Source: Margaritifera margaritifera (taxonomy: Eukaryota; Mollusca; Bivalvia; Unionida; Margaritiferidae). From it: a stretch of DNA of 64,000 nucleotides. The DNA lies in contig JAQPZY010001670.1 of assembly GCA_029931535.1 (NCBI GenBank), positions 744,001 through 808,000 on the forward strand, in the 5' to 3' direction. The position numbers and the translations under genes were made by a program. The notes beneath the pieces were generated by a model that saw nothing but the letters and a program-made list of their open reading frames with translations, did no database searches and was not told where the DNA came from. Shown piece after piece: positions 47,441 to 58,765 of the stretch; the first letter of the stretch is position 1; each line of letters opens with the position of its first letter.

Positions 47441-47689
47441 TCTGAAAAATGAGCGGATTTTTTCAAGCCTTATTAAATTCACAAAGGATAAATATTATTT
47501 TTGGAGGTTTTGATAACAATGTTAGTGATTTTGGTATACAGAATTTTGCAATATTTGTAACAGATTTTGGCTCCTTATAGATGAGGACAAATTTTTATGC
47601 CAAAAGATGGAATGACATTTGGTTTCTGAGTGTACAAGGTTTGGCATTTGGACCTAAATGTAGATAACTTAAATTTTTCTGCAGAAAAC

Positions 47690-49745
47690 CATTTTTTTTG
47701 TTTCAGTCACGATGACTTTGACAATTGACCCAAAATTGATAGGCTTCTTCCTTACCCTAAGTGTACACAATCCACAAAGTTTGGTTAAGGTCTGTGATGT
47801 AGAACTAATGTTATTGTGTGGAAACCATTTTTCTTCTTCCAGTCACAGTGACTTTGACCTTTGACATTTTGATCCAAAAATCAAAAGGATTCTTCATTAC
47901 AAGTGCAGGCCATCCACAAAGTATGCTTTAGGTGTGTGATGTAGAAATGATGTACTTATGCAGAAATTTTTTTTCTTCTTTCAGTCAAAGTGACCTTGAC
48001 CTTTAACCTTTTGAACCTGAAATCAACAGGGTTCTTCCTTACCCCAGGTGCAAGCCATCAACAAATTTGGTAACCGTAGATGGCAAAGAACTAAAGTTAT
48101 TCTGCAGAATCTATTTTTCTTCTTTCAGTCACAGTGACCCTGCCTTTTGACGCCAAAACAATACGATTCTTGTATACCCTAAGTGCAAGCTATTCACAAA
48201 GTTTGGTAACTCTTGATGGTGAAGAACTCGAGTTATTGCGCAGAAACCATTTTTCTTCTTTCAGTCAGTGACCTTGACCCTTGACTTTTGTTTACCCACA
48301 AATCGATTGGGTTCTTCCATACCCTAAGTTCAAGCCATCCACAAACTTTGGTAACTGTAGATGGTGGAGAAATTAAGTTATTGTGCAGAAACCAGGCTTT
48401 TTCTTCATGTCATGGCGAGCCTGCCTTTGACCTTTTGACCCCAAAATTGATAGGGTTCTTCCTTACTCTAAGTGTAAGTTATCCACAAACTCTGGTAACT
48501 ATAGATGTTGGAAAACTTCAGTTACGGTGTTCAAGACCATTGTTCTTCTTTCAGTCACTGTGACCTTGACCTCTGACCTTTTGAGCCCCAAATCAATAGG
48601 TTTCTTACCTGAAGTGCAAGCCATCGACAAGTTCAATAACTGTAGATGGTGGAAAACTGGAGTTATTGCACACAAACCCTTTATTTCTTTCAGACACAGT
48701 GACTCTGCCTTTGACCTTTAGACCACAAAATCAATAGGTTCTTCCTTACTGTAGGTGTAAGCTGTCCACAAAGTTTGGTAACTGTAGATGGTGAAGAACT
48801 CATGTTATTGTGTGGAAACCATTTTTCTTCTCTGAGTTACTGTGACTTTGACCTTTTTCACTCAGAAATCAATAGGGTACTTCCATACCGCAAGTACAAG
48901 CTATCCACAAAATTTGGTAACTGGATGTTGGAGAACTCAAGTTATTGTGTAGAAACCATTTTTCTTATTTCAGTTACAGCGACCCTGTCTTTGACCTTTG
49001 GACCCAGAAATGGACACATTCTTCCTTCCCTGAAGTACAAGCTATCCACAAAGTTTGGTAACTGCAAATGGTGAGTAATTAGAGTTATTGTGTGGAAACC
49101 ATTTTTCTTCTATTAGTCAGTGACCTTGACCTTTGATCTTTTGACCCCCAAAATTTATAGGGTTCTTCCTAACCCCAAGTGCAAGCCAACCACAAAGTTT
49201 AGCTGATTGTGGAAACTTGAGTTATTGTGCAGAAACCATTTTTCTCCTTTCAGTCACTGTGACTGTTACCTTTTGTGACTGAAATCAGTAGATTTCTTCC
49301 TAACCCGAAGTGCAAGCCATTGACAAGCTTTTGTAACTGTATATGGTATGTATCTAGTATATCTAGTAGCACTTTACGGCACCTCAGCACAAAGGTGGCT
49401 ATATGGTACCATCTAAAGGTAATACTGGTTATGGTGTAGAACTTAAGTTATTGTGTGGAAACCATTTTTTTCTCTTTAAGTTAGAGTGACCCTGCCTTTG
49501 ACCTTTGACCCCTAAATTGATAGGGTTCTTCCTTACCCTAAGTGCAAGATACACACAAAGTTTGGTAACTACAGATGGTGGAGATCTCGAGTTATTGTGT
49601 GGAAACCATTTTTCTTCTTTCAGTCCCAGTCACCTTGACCTTTGAACTTTTGATCCCAAAATTGATAGGGTTCTTCCTAATGGCAGACAACTCAAGTTAT
49701 TGTGCAGAAACCGACTTGGTAACAGATGGACAGAGGGAGAGACAG
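47690..49745 (+). repeat. ~140-bp tandem array rich in TGACCTTGACC
   Basis: About 14 units contain GAAACCATTTTTCTTCTTTC, AGTCACAGTGACCTTGACCT, TTGACCCCAAAATCAATAGG, GTTCTTCCTTACCCTAAGTG and CATCCACAAAGTTTGGTAAC, every 135-145 bases. A different dispersed element (TAGCACTTTACGGCACCTCA) interrupts near 49360-49430. The array ends at GACAGAGGGAGAGACAGACA. It lies in the ATP5MF intron. All short frames here are repeat shadows. Confidence 0.92.
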
Positions 49746-49979
49746 ACAGCATAACATAATAAGCTCCGCTTTATGGCAGGTGTGTACAAATCTTTAACAC
49801 TGACATTACTCTGGGGTGAGGATGTACATGTACATGAATGCCAAAGTGATCACTATGTCAAGCTTCCACCAAGGCAGACTCGATAGATGCTATCCCTCAA
49901 ACTGACATTCTGCTGTCTGACAAGAATTTCCAAGAATCCAAGACCATTTCTCTTTTTAAATGCTGACTTGTGAAACTTA

Positions 49980-50390
49980 CTCAGATATTCTTGAGCAATA
50001 ACAAGATGTCCAATTTGGCTGCTGTTGCAACCATACTGGACATCAGATCGGCATCATTTTCATTAAGGACAAACTAAAACATTAGAATTCTTTGCATAAA
50101 AACCCAATGTCAATATGGCAATCCATTTATCAGGCATAACAATATTTTCAAGATGGCAACTATGGTGGCCATATTTATGGTCAAATTAGCACCATTTTCA
50201 TTTAGAACCAACCCGACGTCATAAGACATCATCTGGTACAAACCCTATGTCAATATGACCATCCATGAAGTTGGTGTAATGGTAACAAGATTTCCAAGAT
50301 GGCCACCATGGTGGCCATATTGGATGTCAGATTGGCACCATTTTTATTATGGATCAACATCATAAGAGGTCTTTTGGTGAAAACCCATGT
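49980..50390 (+). repeat. ~140-bp AAGATGG family, array 3 (left part)
   Basis: Units with AAGATGGCAACTATGGTGGC, CACCATTTTCATTTAGAACC and TGACCATCCATGAAG. The array is split by the 50393-52202 element and resumes at 52205. Confidence 0.85.
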
Positions 50391-50392
50391 TA

Positions 50393-52202
50393 CCGTAATC
50401 ACGGTAAGTCTTGGGACACCATAAGTCTTGGGACACCCTTAATTATTTTCAAAAGTAATTTTTTTATGACCTATAAAAGTTGGGACACGAAGTTAAAGCA
50501 ATTTTTTCATGTACTATAAGTCTTGGGACACCTAAAACATTTTTTTTCTTCTACTGATCGATCGGCGTATTTTATCGATCGTAACCTCATGTAAAATAAA
50601 CAGGCCTTCGTGGTGGTTAAGGGACTCTCACTATGAATTATTACATGGAAATATTATAAATTATTACAATTTGTTTGAAGAGTCAATAAATATATTGAAT
50701 TTTCTCTGTTTTCTTATTATTTCTATCAAATTCAAATATGTATAATTTAATCAGACGATGACAAGAACTGAGCATTAGCGGTATGTTATACCCATTCAAC
50801 AATAACTTCTCTCTATTGTGCTCTAGATTACTATTGTCAGTTTATGCATTATTGCATTAAAATTGGCGAAAGTCACCTGTAATTATTGGGGAGTTTTTTT
50901 TCTCCCCTGAAGATTGGGGAGTTTTTTTTCTCCCCTGAAAATGGAAATACCTAATTCATTACAATGTGATACCAGGATGAGAACAATGAAAATAGTGTTT
51001 ATTCCAACTCGAGCATTTATTGTACGCATGTTTACATCATGGCGTCACCACATGCACATTGAAGATTTTACTTGTGATGAATGAAGTACATACATTTGAT
51101 TCGAATCATAGGCACCACTGCACTAAACTTAAATCATATCTTTAAAATACGATAAAGAAGTTTAAAAAATAATGCTTTTAAAATAAAAACTCCGTGGTAG
51201 TTTGCTTTGATGTAAGCGACCTTAAATAAGTCCTGTTTACTCAGTTACGGTAATCGTGCTAATATTCGCAGTAGAAGCCAATCACACATCAAAGTACCGG
51301 TATTGCCGCTGGACAAAATTCCTCTTTACCCAAGCCAATTTCAGGGTTTTAACAATTAACTGGCCTGGATTGCCGTCGGAAAACAAAAGACAAATCCGCC
51401 AATTATAAACAAAGGAGACGCCAAAACAACCAGCTTGCCAAAATCAAAAGTGGAATGAATAATGCGTGCAAAATTATCATTTTGTGAAGCCAAAACATTA
51501 AACTAAAATGGATCAATGATGCTCTTAATCGATCTATTCAGAATTTTAACATATATTATATATGGCAAGTTATTTGAATTTATGTTGGTTATATGCTTTA
51601 TAAATTTAAACACGCGTGGCTTTTCATATAGATTACATCACTTTGTAGGATCGCTTATACCACTGAAAAACAGTAACTGTTGAGCGCGTGAATCCAAATA
51701 AATGAAACAGCAATGAACGTGTAGCTGAAATGTAATCTGGAAGAATGCGATTTGGTAAAAAGGATGAATAAAGCAAAATCTGCATCGAATATTTTTGGGA
51801 ATAAACAAGGATATAAGTGACGCCAAGTACGATTTGCACTGTGTAATTACTGTAAACTATAGTACAGGTCTTCCCTTAAATGTAAGCGGTCCATGAATTA
51901 TGAAGTCTTTATTTACCTTTATTTTAAATCATGTTGGAGAAATCGGAAAATATGCACATGCAAAATAATAACATAAACAATCATTGTAGTGTAGAACAGT
52001 TTATTGACGAATGATGTGGTAACTGAAAGAGCTCGTCACTGCTGTGTGACGTATGGCGATCTTTCCAATTTTTTCTTTACATTTTTTTGTGTATACAAGT
52101 TTTGGGACACCGAAAATTTTATATATTTTACAGGCATATAAGTCTTGGGACAAGAAAAAAAATAATTATTTTTTCGTGTCCCAAGACTTACCGTGATGAC
52201 GG
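50393..52202. mobile_element. 1.8-kb TA-flanked element with terminal inverted repeats
   Basis: Left CCGTAATCACGGTAAGTCTT and right (reverse complement) CCGTCATCACGGTAAGTCTT extend to GGGACAC, about 27 bp with one mismatch. TA lies outside both ends (50391-50392, 52203-52204). Joining the flanks with one TA restores a sequence like the interrupted repeat (CCATGTTA..., compared with CCATGTTGA). The GTCTTGGGACA motif recurs inside near both ends (50423, 50480, 50518, 52096, 52141). The interior has no convincing coding frame, so it is a non-autonomous element, possibly of the Tc1/mariner type. Confidence 0.82.
50886..50939. repeat. Two tandem hairpin units (TTGGGGAGTTTT...CTCCCC)
   Basis: The unit ATTGGGGAGTTTTTTTTCTC followed by CCCTGAA is present twice in tandem. 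Each copy can fold GGGGAG onto CTCCCC. Confidence 0.85.
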
Positions 52203-52204
52203 TA

Positions 52205-52880
52205 ATTGGACAATCAACATAGGAGTAGTAGCAAGAACAAGATTTTAAAGATGGCAGCCATATTGGAGGTCAGATCGACGCCATTTTCATTTAGGTTTCG
52301 TTTGGTTTGGTGCTTTATCGCACAGCAACATGAGTAGGTCATTTAATGCCAAGGCATTCAGAGTAAAGTGCCTTGCCCAAAGGATACACCACGGTAGCTT
52401 ACCCAGGCTGGTCCGATGGTAGGATTTGAACCTGCACTAACCACTGAGCCACTGCGGCTCCACTTTTAATTTAGGACCAACTAGACATCTGGTAAAACCC
52501 CATGTTGATAAGACTTTCCATTTTAGAGGAGTTGCTATAACAAGGTTTTGAAGATGGCTGCTCTGGCGGCCATACTGGATGTAAAATCGGCACCATTTGT
52601 ATTTCAGACAAACAAGACACCAAAAGAAGTCTTCTAGTGAAAATCCCAATGTTTCTATGACCATCCTTTCATTAGGAGTAGTGAGAACAAGATGTTCAAG
52701 ATGGCCACTGTGGCAGGCATTTTGGATTTCCAAGCAGCACCCATTTTCATTTAGAACTAACATGATCTTGGGATGAATGTGTGTGTAATGATTCATTGCA
52801 ATTCTCCATGAAAATAAGGACAAGTAGTGATAACAAACTTGTTCTAATGGACGGACAGATGACAGACCACAAGCCATCCA
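52205..52880 (+). repeat. ~140-bp AAGATGG family, array 3 (right part)
   Basis: The array continues after the TA element, with a SINE inserted at 52287-52463. Units with AAGATGGCTGCTCTGGCGGC and AAGATGGCCACTGTGGCAGG; the right edge is ATAACAAACTTGTTCTAATG, as in arrays 2 and 4. Confidence 0.85.
52287..52463 (-). mobile_element. tRNA-derived SINE
   Basis: On the minus strand it starts GGAGCCGCAGTGGCTCAGTG, with the A box TGGCTCAGTGG (52441-52451) and the B box GGTTCAAATCC (52422-52432). A body with GGGCAAGGCACTTTACTCTG follows, as in the SINE at 160-480. The repeat unit resumes on both sides (CATTTTCATTTAGG / CTTTTAATTTAGGACCAACT) with a possible short duplication of ATTTAGG. Confidence 0.85.
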
Positions 52881-53062
52881 ATAAGCTCTACTGGTCATAG
52901 ACCAGTCAAACTAGAAACTGAAATAATTTCAAATAAATGAATTAAGCTTCATGAAGTTCCTAAAAATTCTTCTGGCCATTTTCTAATATTAGTTGCAGTT
53001 TTAAAGTTAGATATGATGCTCAGGAAAAAGTTATCTTTTCTGTAATAAAACTATGCACTTAC

Positions 53063-53179
53063 TGTGAGAATCGTATCTAAGTATGTAGCTTGTTGTGGCA
53101 GCCAAGAATGCAAACTGCATGAACCAAGCAAAGCCACCTTTCTTGACATCAAGGTACTTGAAGACCCATCTCCAGTATG
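53063..53179 (-). CDS. ATP5MF: ATP synthase subunit f, membrane-segment exon
   Basis: The acceptor TTTTCTAG and the donor GTAAGT bound 117 bases. They read YWRWVFKYLDVKKGGFAW, then FMQFAFLAATTSYILRYDSH. The '(Y/W)RW..KY.(N/D)VKKG' motif is the most conserved part of subunit f, and the following hydrophobic run (GFAWFMQFAFLAATTSYIL) is its single transmembrane helix. The first two bases complete an Ala codon with the G of the previous exon, and the last base opens the Lys codon completed at 44983. Intron lengths are about 8.1 kb (3') and 3.4 kb (5'). Confidence 0.92.
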
Positions 53180-53344
53180 CTAGAAAAGAGAATATGTGAT
53201 CTATGAATAAATGCAGATATTCTCCAGATAATCATGCTAGAAAGAACATCTGGGGTGTCAAATCAGTGTCTATCAAAAATGTTTAAATATTACATTAATA
53301 AAAGATCTGAAGACTAATCTACATGCATAAATGTAATCCAGTAC

Positions 53345-54935
53345 GGGACTCAAAATTAGCAGCAGTCCGCTATCACCAGGCTAGTGAATTTCCTGTTGGA
53401 CTAGTAGTTATGTAATTTTAATAATCTGATGGCTATCAAATTTCAATTGTCATCAGTCCACATTTATTTACGCTACCAAAGGTAATTTTAGAAAATCTGA
53501 ATTATCAGACGATGTCCAAGTCCTCTCTGAGATTATTGTGTAAATCCCTGAGATTCAATTGTTCCCCTTGAGAGTTAGAACAATTAGGATTTGACTTTCA
53601 TATTTCAAAATGAGGCTCTAAAAATCTTTACTGGTTTTGTTAAATTTACAAGGTTAAGTTGTATGTAAAATGTTAGTCCAAGTTTCCTCCGACCTTTACC
53701 ACCCCATTTTAGATATTTTGACATTTATATTGGGGTGTGAGGTTAGAGCATATTGCCTATTGAAAAGTTGGAATTAGCTAAAACCACACAGTGTCGGTAT
53801 AGGGTAGCCGCTTACTACTGGGCCTAGCAAATTTTAACAACCTTACATCGGGCCCTACCTGCATGAAATCGATAAGAAGATGATTTATCTTCTTAGAAAT
53901 TGCGGGTATAACATTCATAAGGTCTTTAATTTGTTGACAGGTGAGATGAAACTACTCTATTAACGAAATATGACCTGGATCTCTGCATCTGCATTGCTGG
54001 TCACATGACTACCCAAATCTTGTAGCCTACATATCCATGACATCAGTGGTCCAATAGCAGCATGATACCAACAACAAAAAAAACCTTTCCAATGTCGTTC
54101 AAAAATTTCAAAAATATTGAAGTCAAGTAATGTTTTTAAAAAATGAAAAGAAACAAAATTTTCAATATATTTATTCCAAGAACAACAACCAGAAACCTGA
54201 CACTTTCGCAGCAACCTGTTAAAAGCCCGATTCATCACAGAGAGAGCACATGTCAATGAGGTAGTCATGAGTTACCAACAAAACTCGGACTAAAAGACTG
54301 TAAACCAGACCTATATCAGTGTCAAACCTCCATTATAGTGCTATGTTCATCAAAATCTCTATTATGATTAACCATTTCATCTTTAAAGGATTAGCAATCA
54401 TGGAGAACATATTCTGTTCAAAGGTTTGTATTGTTTGTATCTCTGTTGTGACAACCCGCACATTGCCGATACTGTCATAATGAGATCTTCTCATCCTGCT
54501 TTCACTGTAGCACAATGACTACTACCTTCAATTGTCTGCATGTGGAGCTACGATATGTACTGACCATGGTGAATGAGGTCTTTTTTTTTCTTTTTCTTAT
54601 TAGTTTTTTTTTCTTCAGATGATGATGAGGCTCTAAAAATATGTTTAATCAGACATCTTTTTTTACAGTTAATTTCTGAAGAATCATTGTTTTTCTTGTG
54701 AACTTGTAGTGAATATTTTCAAGTAATTTTAGTTGTTTTCAAAAGCAAGATTTGTACTTCTGAATTATGAATAATTGTGATATTTAACAAATAAAAGTGT
54801 TGCTAATCTAGATATGTCTCACACATTGCTTTGTGGGAAGGACTAGTGAAGATTAAGTAGGACTAGTAAATTTCTTAGTCTATTAGTCCTTCTGACTGTA
54901 AGGAAATTGTTAAATTCTAGTCCTGTATTACCCAA
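53345..54935. mobile_element. Possible element with GGACTAG-rich ends
   Basis: GTACGGGACTCAAAATTAGC (53341) and, inverted, TACAGGACTAGAATTTAACA (54930) are similar. Both are followed by several GGACTAG/AGTCC motifs (GGCTAGTGAATTTCCTGTTG; GGACTAGTGAAGATTAAGTA). This suggests diverged terminal repeats of one element. No transposase is readable in between. It is weak. Confidence 0.3.
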
Positions 54936-55214
54936 TTTTTATCTTTCAACTGGTGCAATAAAATGATCTAGGCTCAGACAATGAAGCATTACATGCTCTA
55001 AAATTATGTCACAGTTTTGAATGTTTATTGATATGTTCAATTAATAGAATACTGATGATTGGTCAGAACCAACACAATGTAATTGCACTACATCACAGGG
55101 AATGTCATGACAACACAATGACATCAAAATTTCTGGTATTATATCATGAATGTTACTGCTGCAATTTTAACAACCAATCAGAAAGCACCTTACAACCCCA
55201 AATGTGTTATAATA

Positions 55215-56362
55215 AATGACAAGATGCCCAAAAGGGCCTGATATCGCTCACCTGTCTTACATAACTTAACAGTTACCAGTTTCACTAATAAGGCTTATGC
55301 AGTATAGTAAGAACATAATCCTATGTAAACTAACCCCCAAACTTTATATGTCTATTTTACCTATTTAACTATAGTGTGATAAAAATTATTTTCCGAGATA
55401 AAGGCATCATTATTATGCATAGTCTCTTGCTCATAACTGAACTTGTCCAAGAGCTTGATGTTATAAACCTATTTACCAAATTAAAGTGAAATTGGAAATA
55501 CATTCTCTAGATCTAGAGAGGTAACAAGTTTAGACAATCAGATGTAAGAATCTCATTGATATGCACATATCTCACTTATTACACAACCTAAGACAATGAT
55601 GACATAAGCTTATCTACCAAATAGGATCAAAATCTAATTGAAATTTGGTCTCCAGAGTGCTAATGAGTTAGCCAATTACCTCATAAATATCTGCTGATAT
55701 TGCTCATATGAAAACTTATCCAACATCTTGAATATTTAAAATATTTAACAAGTTTTAAAAAGAAATATAGTTGCTAGAGTATTTACAAGCTCCATCAAAT
55801 GCATGATCATATCATTAATATGTGTGAATCTCACTCATAATCATACTTGACAGGTCTTAATGATATAAGCCTATTCACCAGGTTTGATCAAAATCCTTGA
55901 AAATACAGTCACAAGTGTGGCAAACAAACTCAGCCAATCATATGCAAGATCACCACATAAATAGGTCTCACTCACAATAAGACTCATCAACATCCTGATA
56001 ATATTAGCCAATTTACCATAAATTTGATTAAAATCAGGTAAGAAATGTTGTCTTTTCAGTGGTAAAAAACTCAGCCAATCAGATGCAAGATCACCTCAAT
56101 AATATGCATCACTTTAACTCATAATTGTATCCTTACAAGATCTTGGCGATTTAAGACAATTTACCAAGTTTACTCAAAATCGCATTGGAAATAGTCTCTA
56201 GAGTGGTAACAAGCTCAGACAATCAGATACAAGATCACCTAATTAATATGCATGAATCTCACTTGTTAGCAAATTCATGTGAGAATTCTTATGGTATTTC
56301 CAAGATTGATGCAGGGTTATACCACAAGTTCACATGGCATTACGGACAGGTGAGCTAATCAT
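55215..56362. repeat. ~138-bp tandem repeat element with inverted ends
   Basis: Units with CCAATCAGATGCAAGATCAC, TAATATGCATGAATCTCACT, ATTTACCAAGTTTGATCAAA and ATCC recur about seven times. The block starts GGGCCTGATATCGCTCACCT-GTC and ends GGACAGGTGAGCTAATC, so the termini are inverted (GCTCACCTGTC / GACAGGTGAGC). It lies in the 5' intron of ATP5MF. Confidence 0.8.
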
Positions 56363-56591
56363 CTAATGATAACCTGTTTCATCTAATCGGCTAATTAAAC
56401 AACTAACTTTTATGCAGCATTTTTTTAATAGTTTATGACCATAAGGTTGCCCTGAACCGTGTGTAAGGTGCTCTGAGACGTTGTTCAATCACCCTTTTTT
56501 TGTCCCCCACTTCCGAACCCCTCTATTGTTTAATGTTAGCTTGAACACAGGATAGTCACTGTAGCAACCCTATATTTGATGACTCTATTAC

Positions 56592-56681
56592 CTCTCCCGG
56601 TTGCCCTAATGGGGTTCAATTTCCTACGGCTAAGCCAGGCTGCTACATCTTGCAATTTTACTTCACCAAAAGGAATATCAC
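56592..56681 (-). CDS. ATP5MF: ATP synthase subunit f, N-terminal region exon
   Basis: The acceptor CATTCTTACAG and the donor AGAG|GTAATA bound 90 bases. They read DIPFGEVKLQDVAAWLSRRK, then LNPIRATGR. The family pattern '(V)KL(G/M)EL..WL..R..TP......' before the 'Y.RW...Y.NVKKG' motif is clear. The phase (two bases in, one base out) joins exactly to the exon at 53179. The exon with the start codon must lie at higher coordinates. I searched to 64000 and did not find it, so it may be outside the window. Confidence 0.88.
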
Positions 56682-56884
56682 CTGTAAGAATGAAAAAAAA
56701 AAAATGTAAAAAAATCAACAAAATATATTGATTTTAAAAAGTACAAGTATATTTTGAAATTTTATTTTTGACAAATAATATAGAATAAACTTTCAAAACT
56801 CAAAGTGCTACAGGACAGAAGTTTGACTCCGAGTTTTCAGTTAGTTTGAGATCAACTGCAAAAAACACATCAACACAAGAGAGG

Positions 56885-56998
56885 TTACACTGTGCTGAGG
56901 CAATTAGAGAAAAATGTCTTGTCCAGAGATATACCATGCAGCTGACCCTGCCTGGTCTGGGCAGGATTGAAACTGAGCCATCCTAAACTCCCTCCCAC
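56885..56998 (-). mobile_element. Possible SINE fragment
   Basis: GTCTTGTCCAGAGATATACC and GGGCAGGATTGAAACTGAGC resemble the 'CTTGCCC.AGGATACACC ... GGATTTGAACC' part of the SINE at 52287. The tRNA head is missing. Confidence 0.35.
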
Positions 56999-56999
56999 C

Positions 57000-57869
57000 A
57001 GTAAAAAGCTATAGGCAATTATTGCTTGATGTACAAGCTTAGATAATATTGTGCAGCATACCAGTGGCATGTGAGTCACTTTTTATAAGGCTTTCTAATG
57101 CTAGTCAACAGCCACTCATTTTATCCAATTGTGCACATGACTGTATTTGGTTTTTATCACTGGAACATAATTTTTATCGCAAAAATGTTTATTATTTGAC
57201 CAAATTAGGCTAAATTATAATTAATGTGGATCATATCATCACAGATCCAAACCATGTTCAGGTTTCAGCTACTACAGTAAATCTGAAAAATGTGAGCACT
57301 TCCAATTTGTTTTTATTATTTCAGTTTTCTTAAATTGCCCATTCTTAATAATTTTGGTGTTCACAATTTTGTTAAAATTTAAACAAACTGGAAATGTCTG
57401 CAAGAAAACCCAATAATACGAAAGGATTTTTCAACTGCCTCGGGTAATTCACAAATAAATAAATAATTGTTCCAAGTAGCAAGAATGATAGTTCATCAAA
57501 TAGACTTTCCTTGATCTACTAGGTTACTACAGGTCATGTTGTCAAGCATATCCTATTTCCATCACTGAAGAATACCTCAAACAATGGATATACCTAGCTT
57601 TATTTGAAGCTAATTGAGATCCTTCTGTTCTTTAATGAAGTCTCCAGTCTGAGACATATCATTAACATTGCTCTAGGGTGTATACTTTCTGTATACAAAC
57701 CACTTTGATACTTAGTACATCAGCACCACATTTTTCAATTAAACTAAATTATTGGTAAGGACAACTAACCGGACCTAGGCCTGTCCATCTGGTACCGATA
57801 GTCATATAGATCTAATCATTTTGATATTCATATTTCAATAAATTTAAGGTAAATATAATATAAAAACAC
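57000..57869. other. No gene recognised (ATP5MF 5' intron or upstream)
   Basis: AT-rich DNA with no exon I can support on either strand. Confidence 0.4.
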
Positions 57870-58765
57870 AAGAGTCCCTCAAAGGGACTGACATTCTAAT
57901 GGTCAAAAGGAATTTACCAGATAAGACAGTGTTGAAACCATTTCTGATATTCTTACACAATAACAAGATTTTTGAACTTGCCACTGTGGCATCCATATTG
58001 GATGTAAGATTGGCACCATCTTCATTTAGGACCACTAGATGTCATTAGAAGTCTTGTTGAAAACCCAACGTCAGTATTCAAGAGAAATTTCAATAACAAG
58101 ATATTCAAGATGGCTGTCATGTTGGACATATTGGATTTAAGTTTGGCACTATTTTCATTTAGAACCAACTAGACATTGTCAGAAGTCTTTTTGTTAAAAC
58201 CACATGTTGATATGATTATCCATCACAGAGAATTAATAATAAGATTTTCAAGACGGCTGCCATACTGGAGGTCAGATTAGCACCATTTTTATTTAGGACA
58301 AACTAGACTTCAAAAGAAGTCTTTGGTGAAATCCACATGTTGATATTACGTTCCATTCAGGTGGCATAGCAATAACAAGATTTTCACACTGGTTACCATG
58401 GTAGCCATACTGGATGACAGAATGGCTACATTTTCATTTAGGACCAACTAGAAATCTTATGTCTTATAGTGAAAACCCCATGCTGATATGGCCATACATC
58501 CATGAGTAGTGATAACAAGATTCTCAAGACGGCAACTACAGCAGACTAAATGGATGTCCAAATGGAACCATTTTCATTTAGGACCAACAAGACCTTTGGA
58601 TATATATTTGAAATGTTTCATGGCAATCCTCAAAGTGGTTTATGAGGAGTAGCGATAACAAACTTGTACTAATGGATGCACAATGTATGATGTACATAAG
58701 TCAGAAGAAGGATAGCAGGCGATCTGACAAGCTCTTTTGGTCTATGACCATTAGACCTAAAAGTA
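57870..58765 (+). repeat. ~140-bp AAGATGG family, array 4, complete with both edges
   Basis: It begins AGAGTCCCTCAAAGGGACTG with ATTCTAATGGTCAAAAG and ends AGCTCTTTTGGTCTATGACC, then ATTAGACC. The two edges pair (CTAATGGTC / GACCATTAG). In between are five units at 131-142 bases with AAGATGGCTGTCATGTTGGA, CACCATTTTTATTTAGGACA and CCACATGTTGATATTACG. This copy best shows the whole element. Confidence 0.85.

Noticed and set aside
51633..51839. Minus-strand frame with FGFTRSTVTVFQWYKRS resembling a transposase helix-turn-helix
   Set aside because: Attractive because it lies inside the TA-flanked element, but it is only about 20 residues long with nothing before or after to support it.
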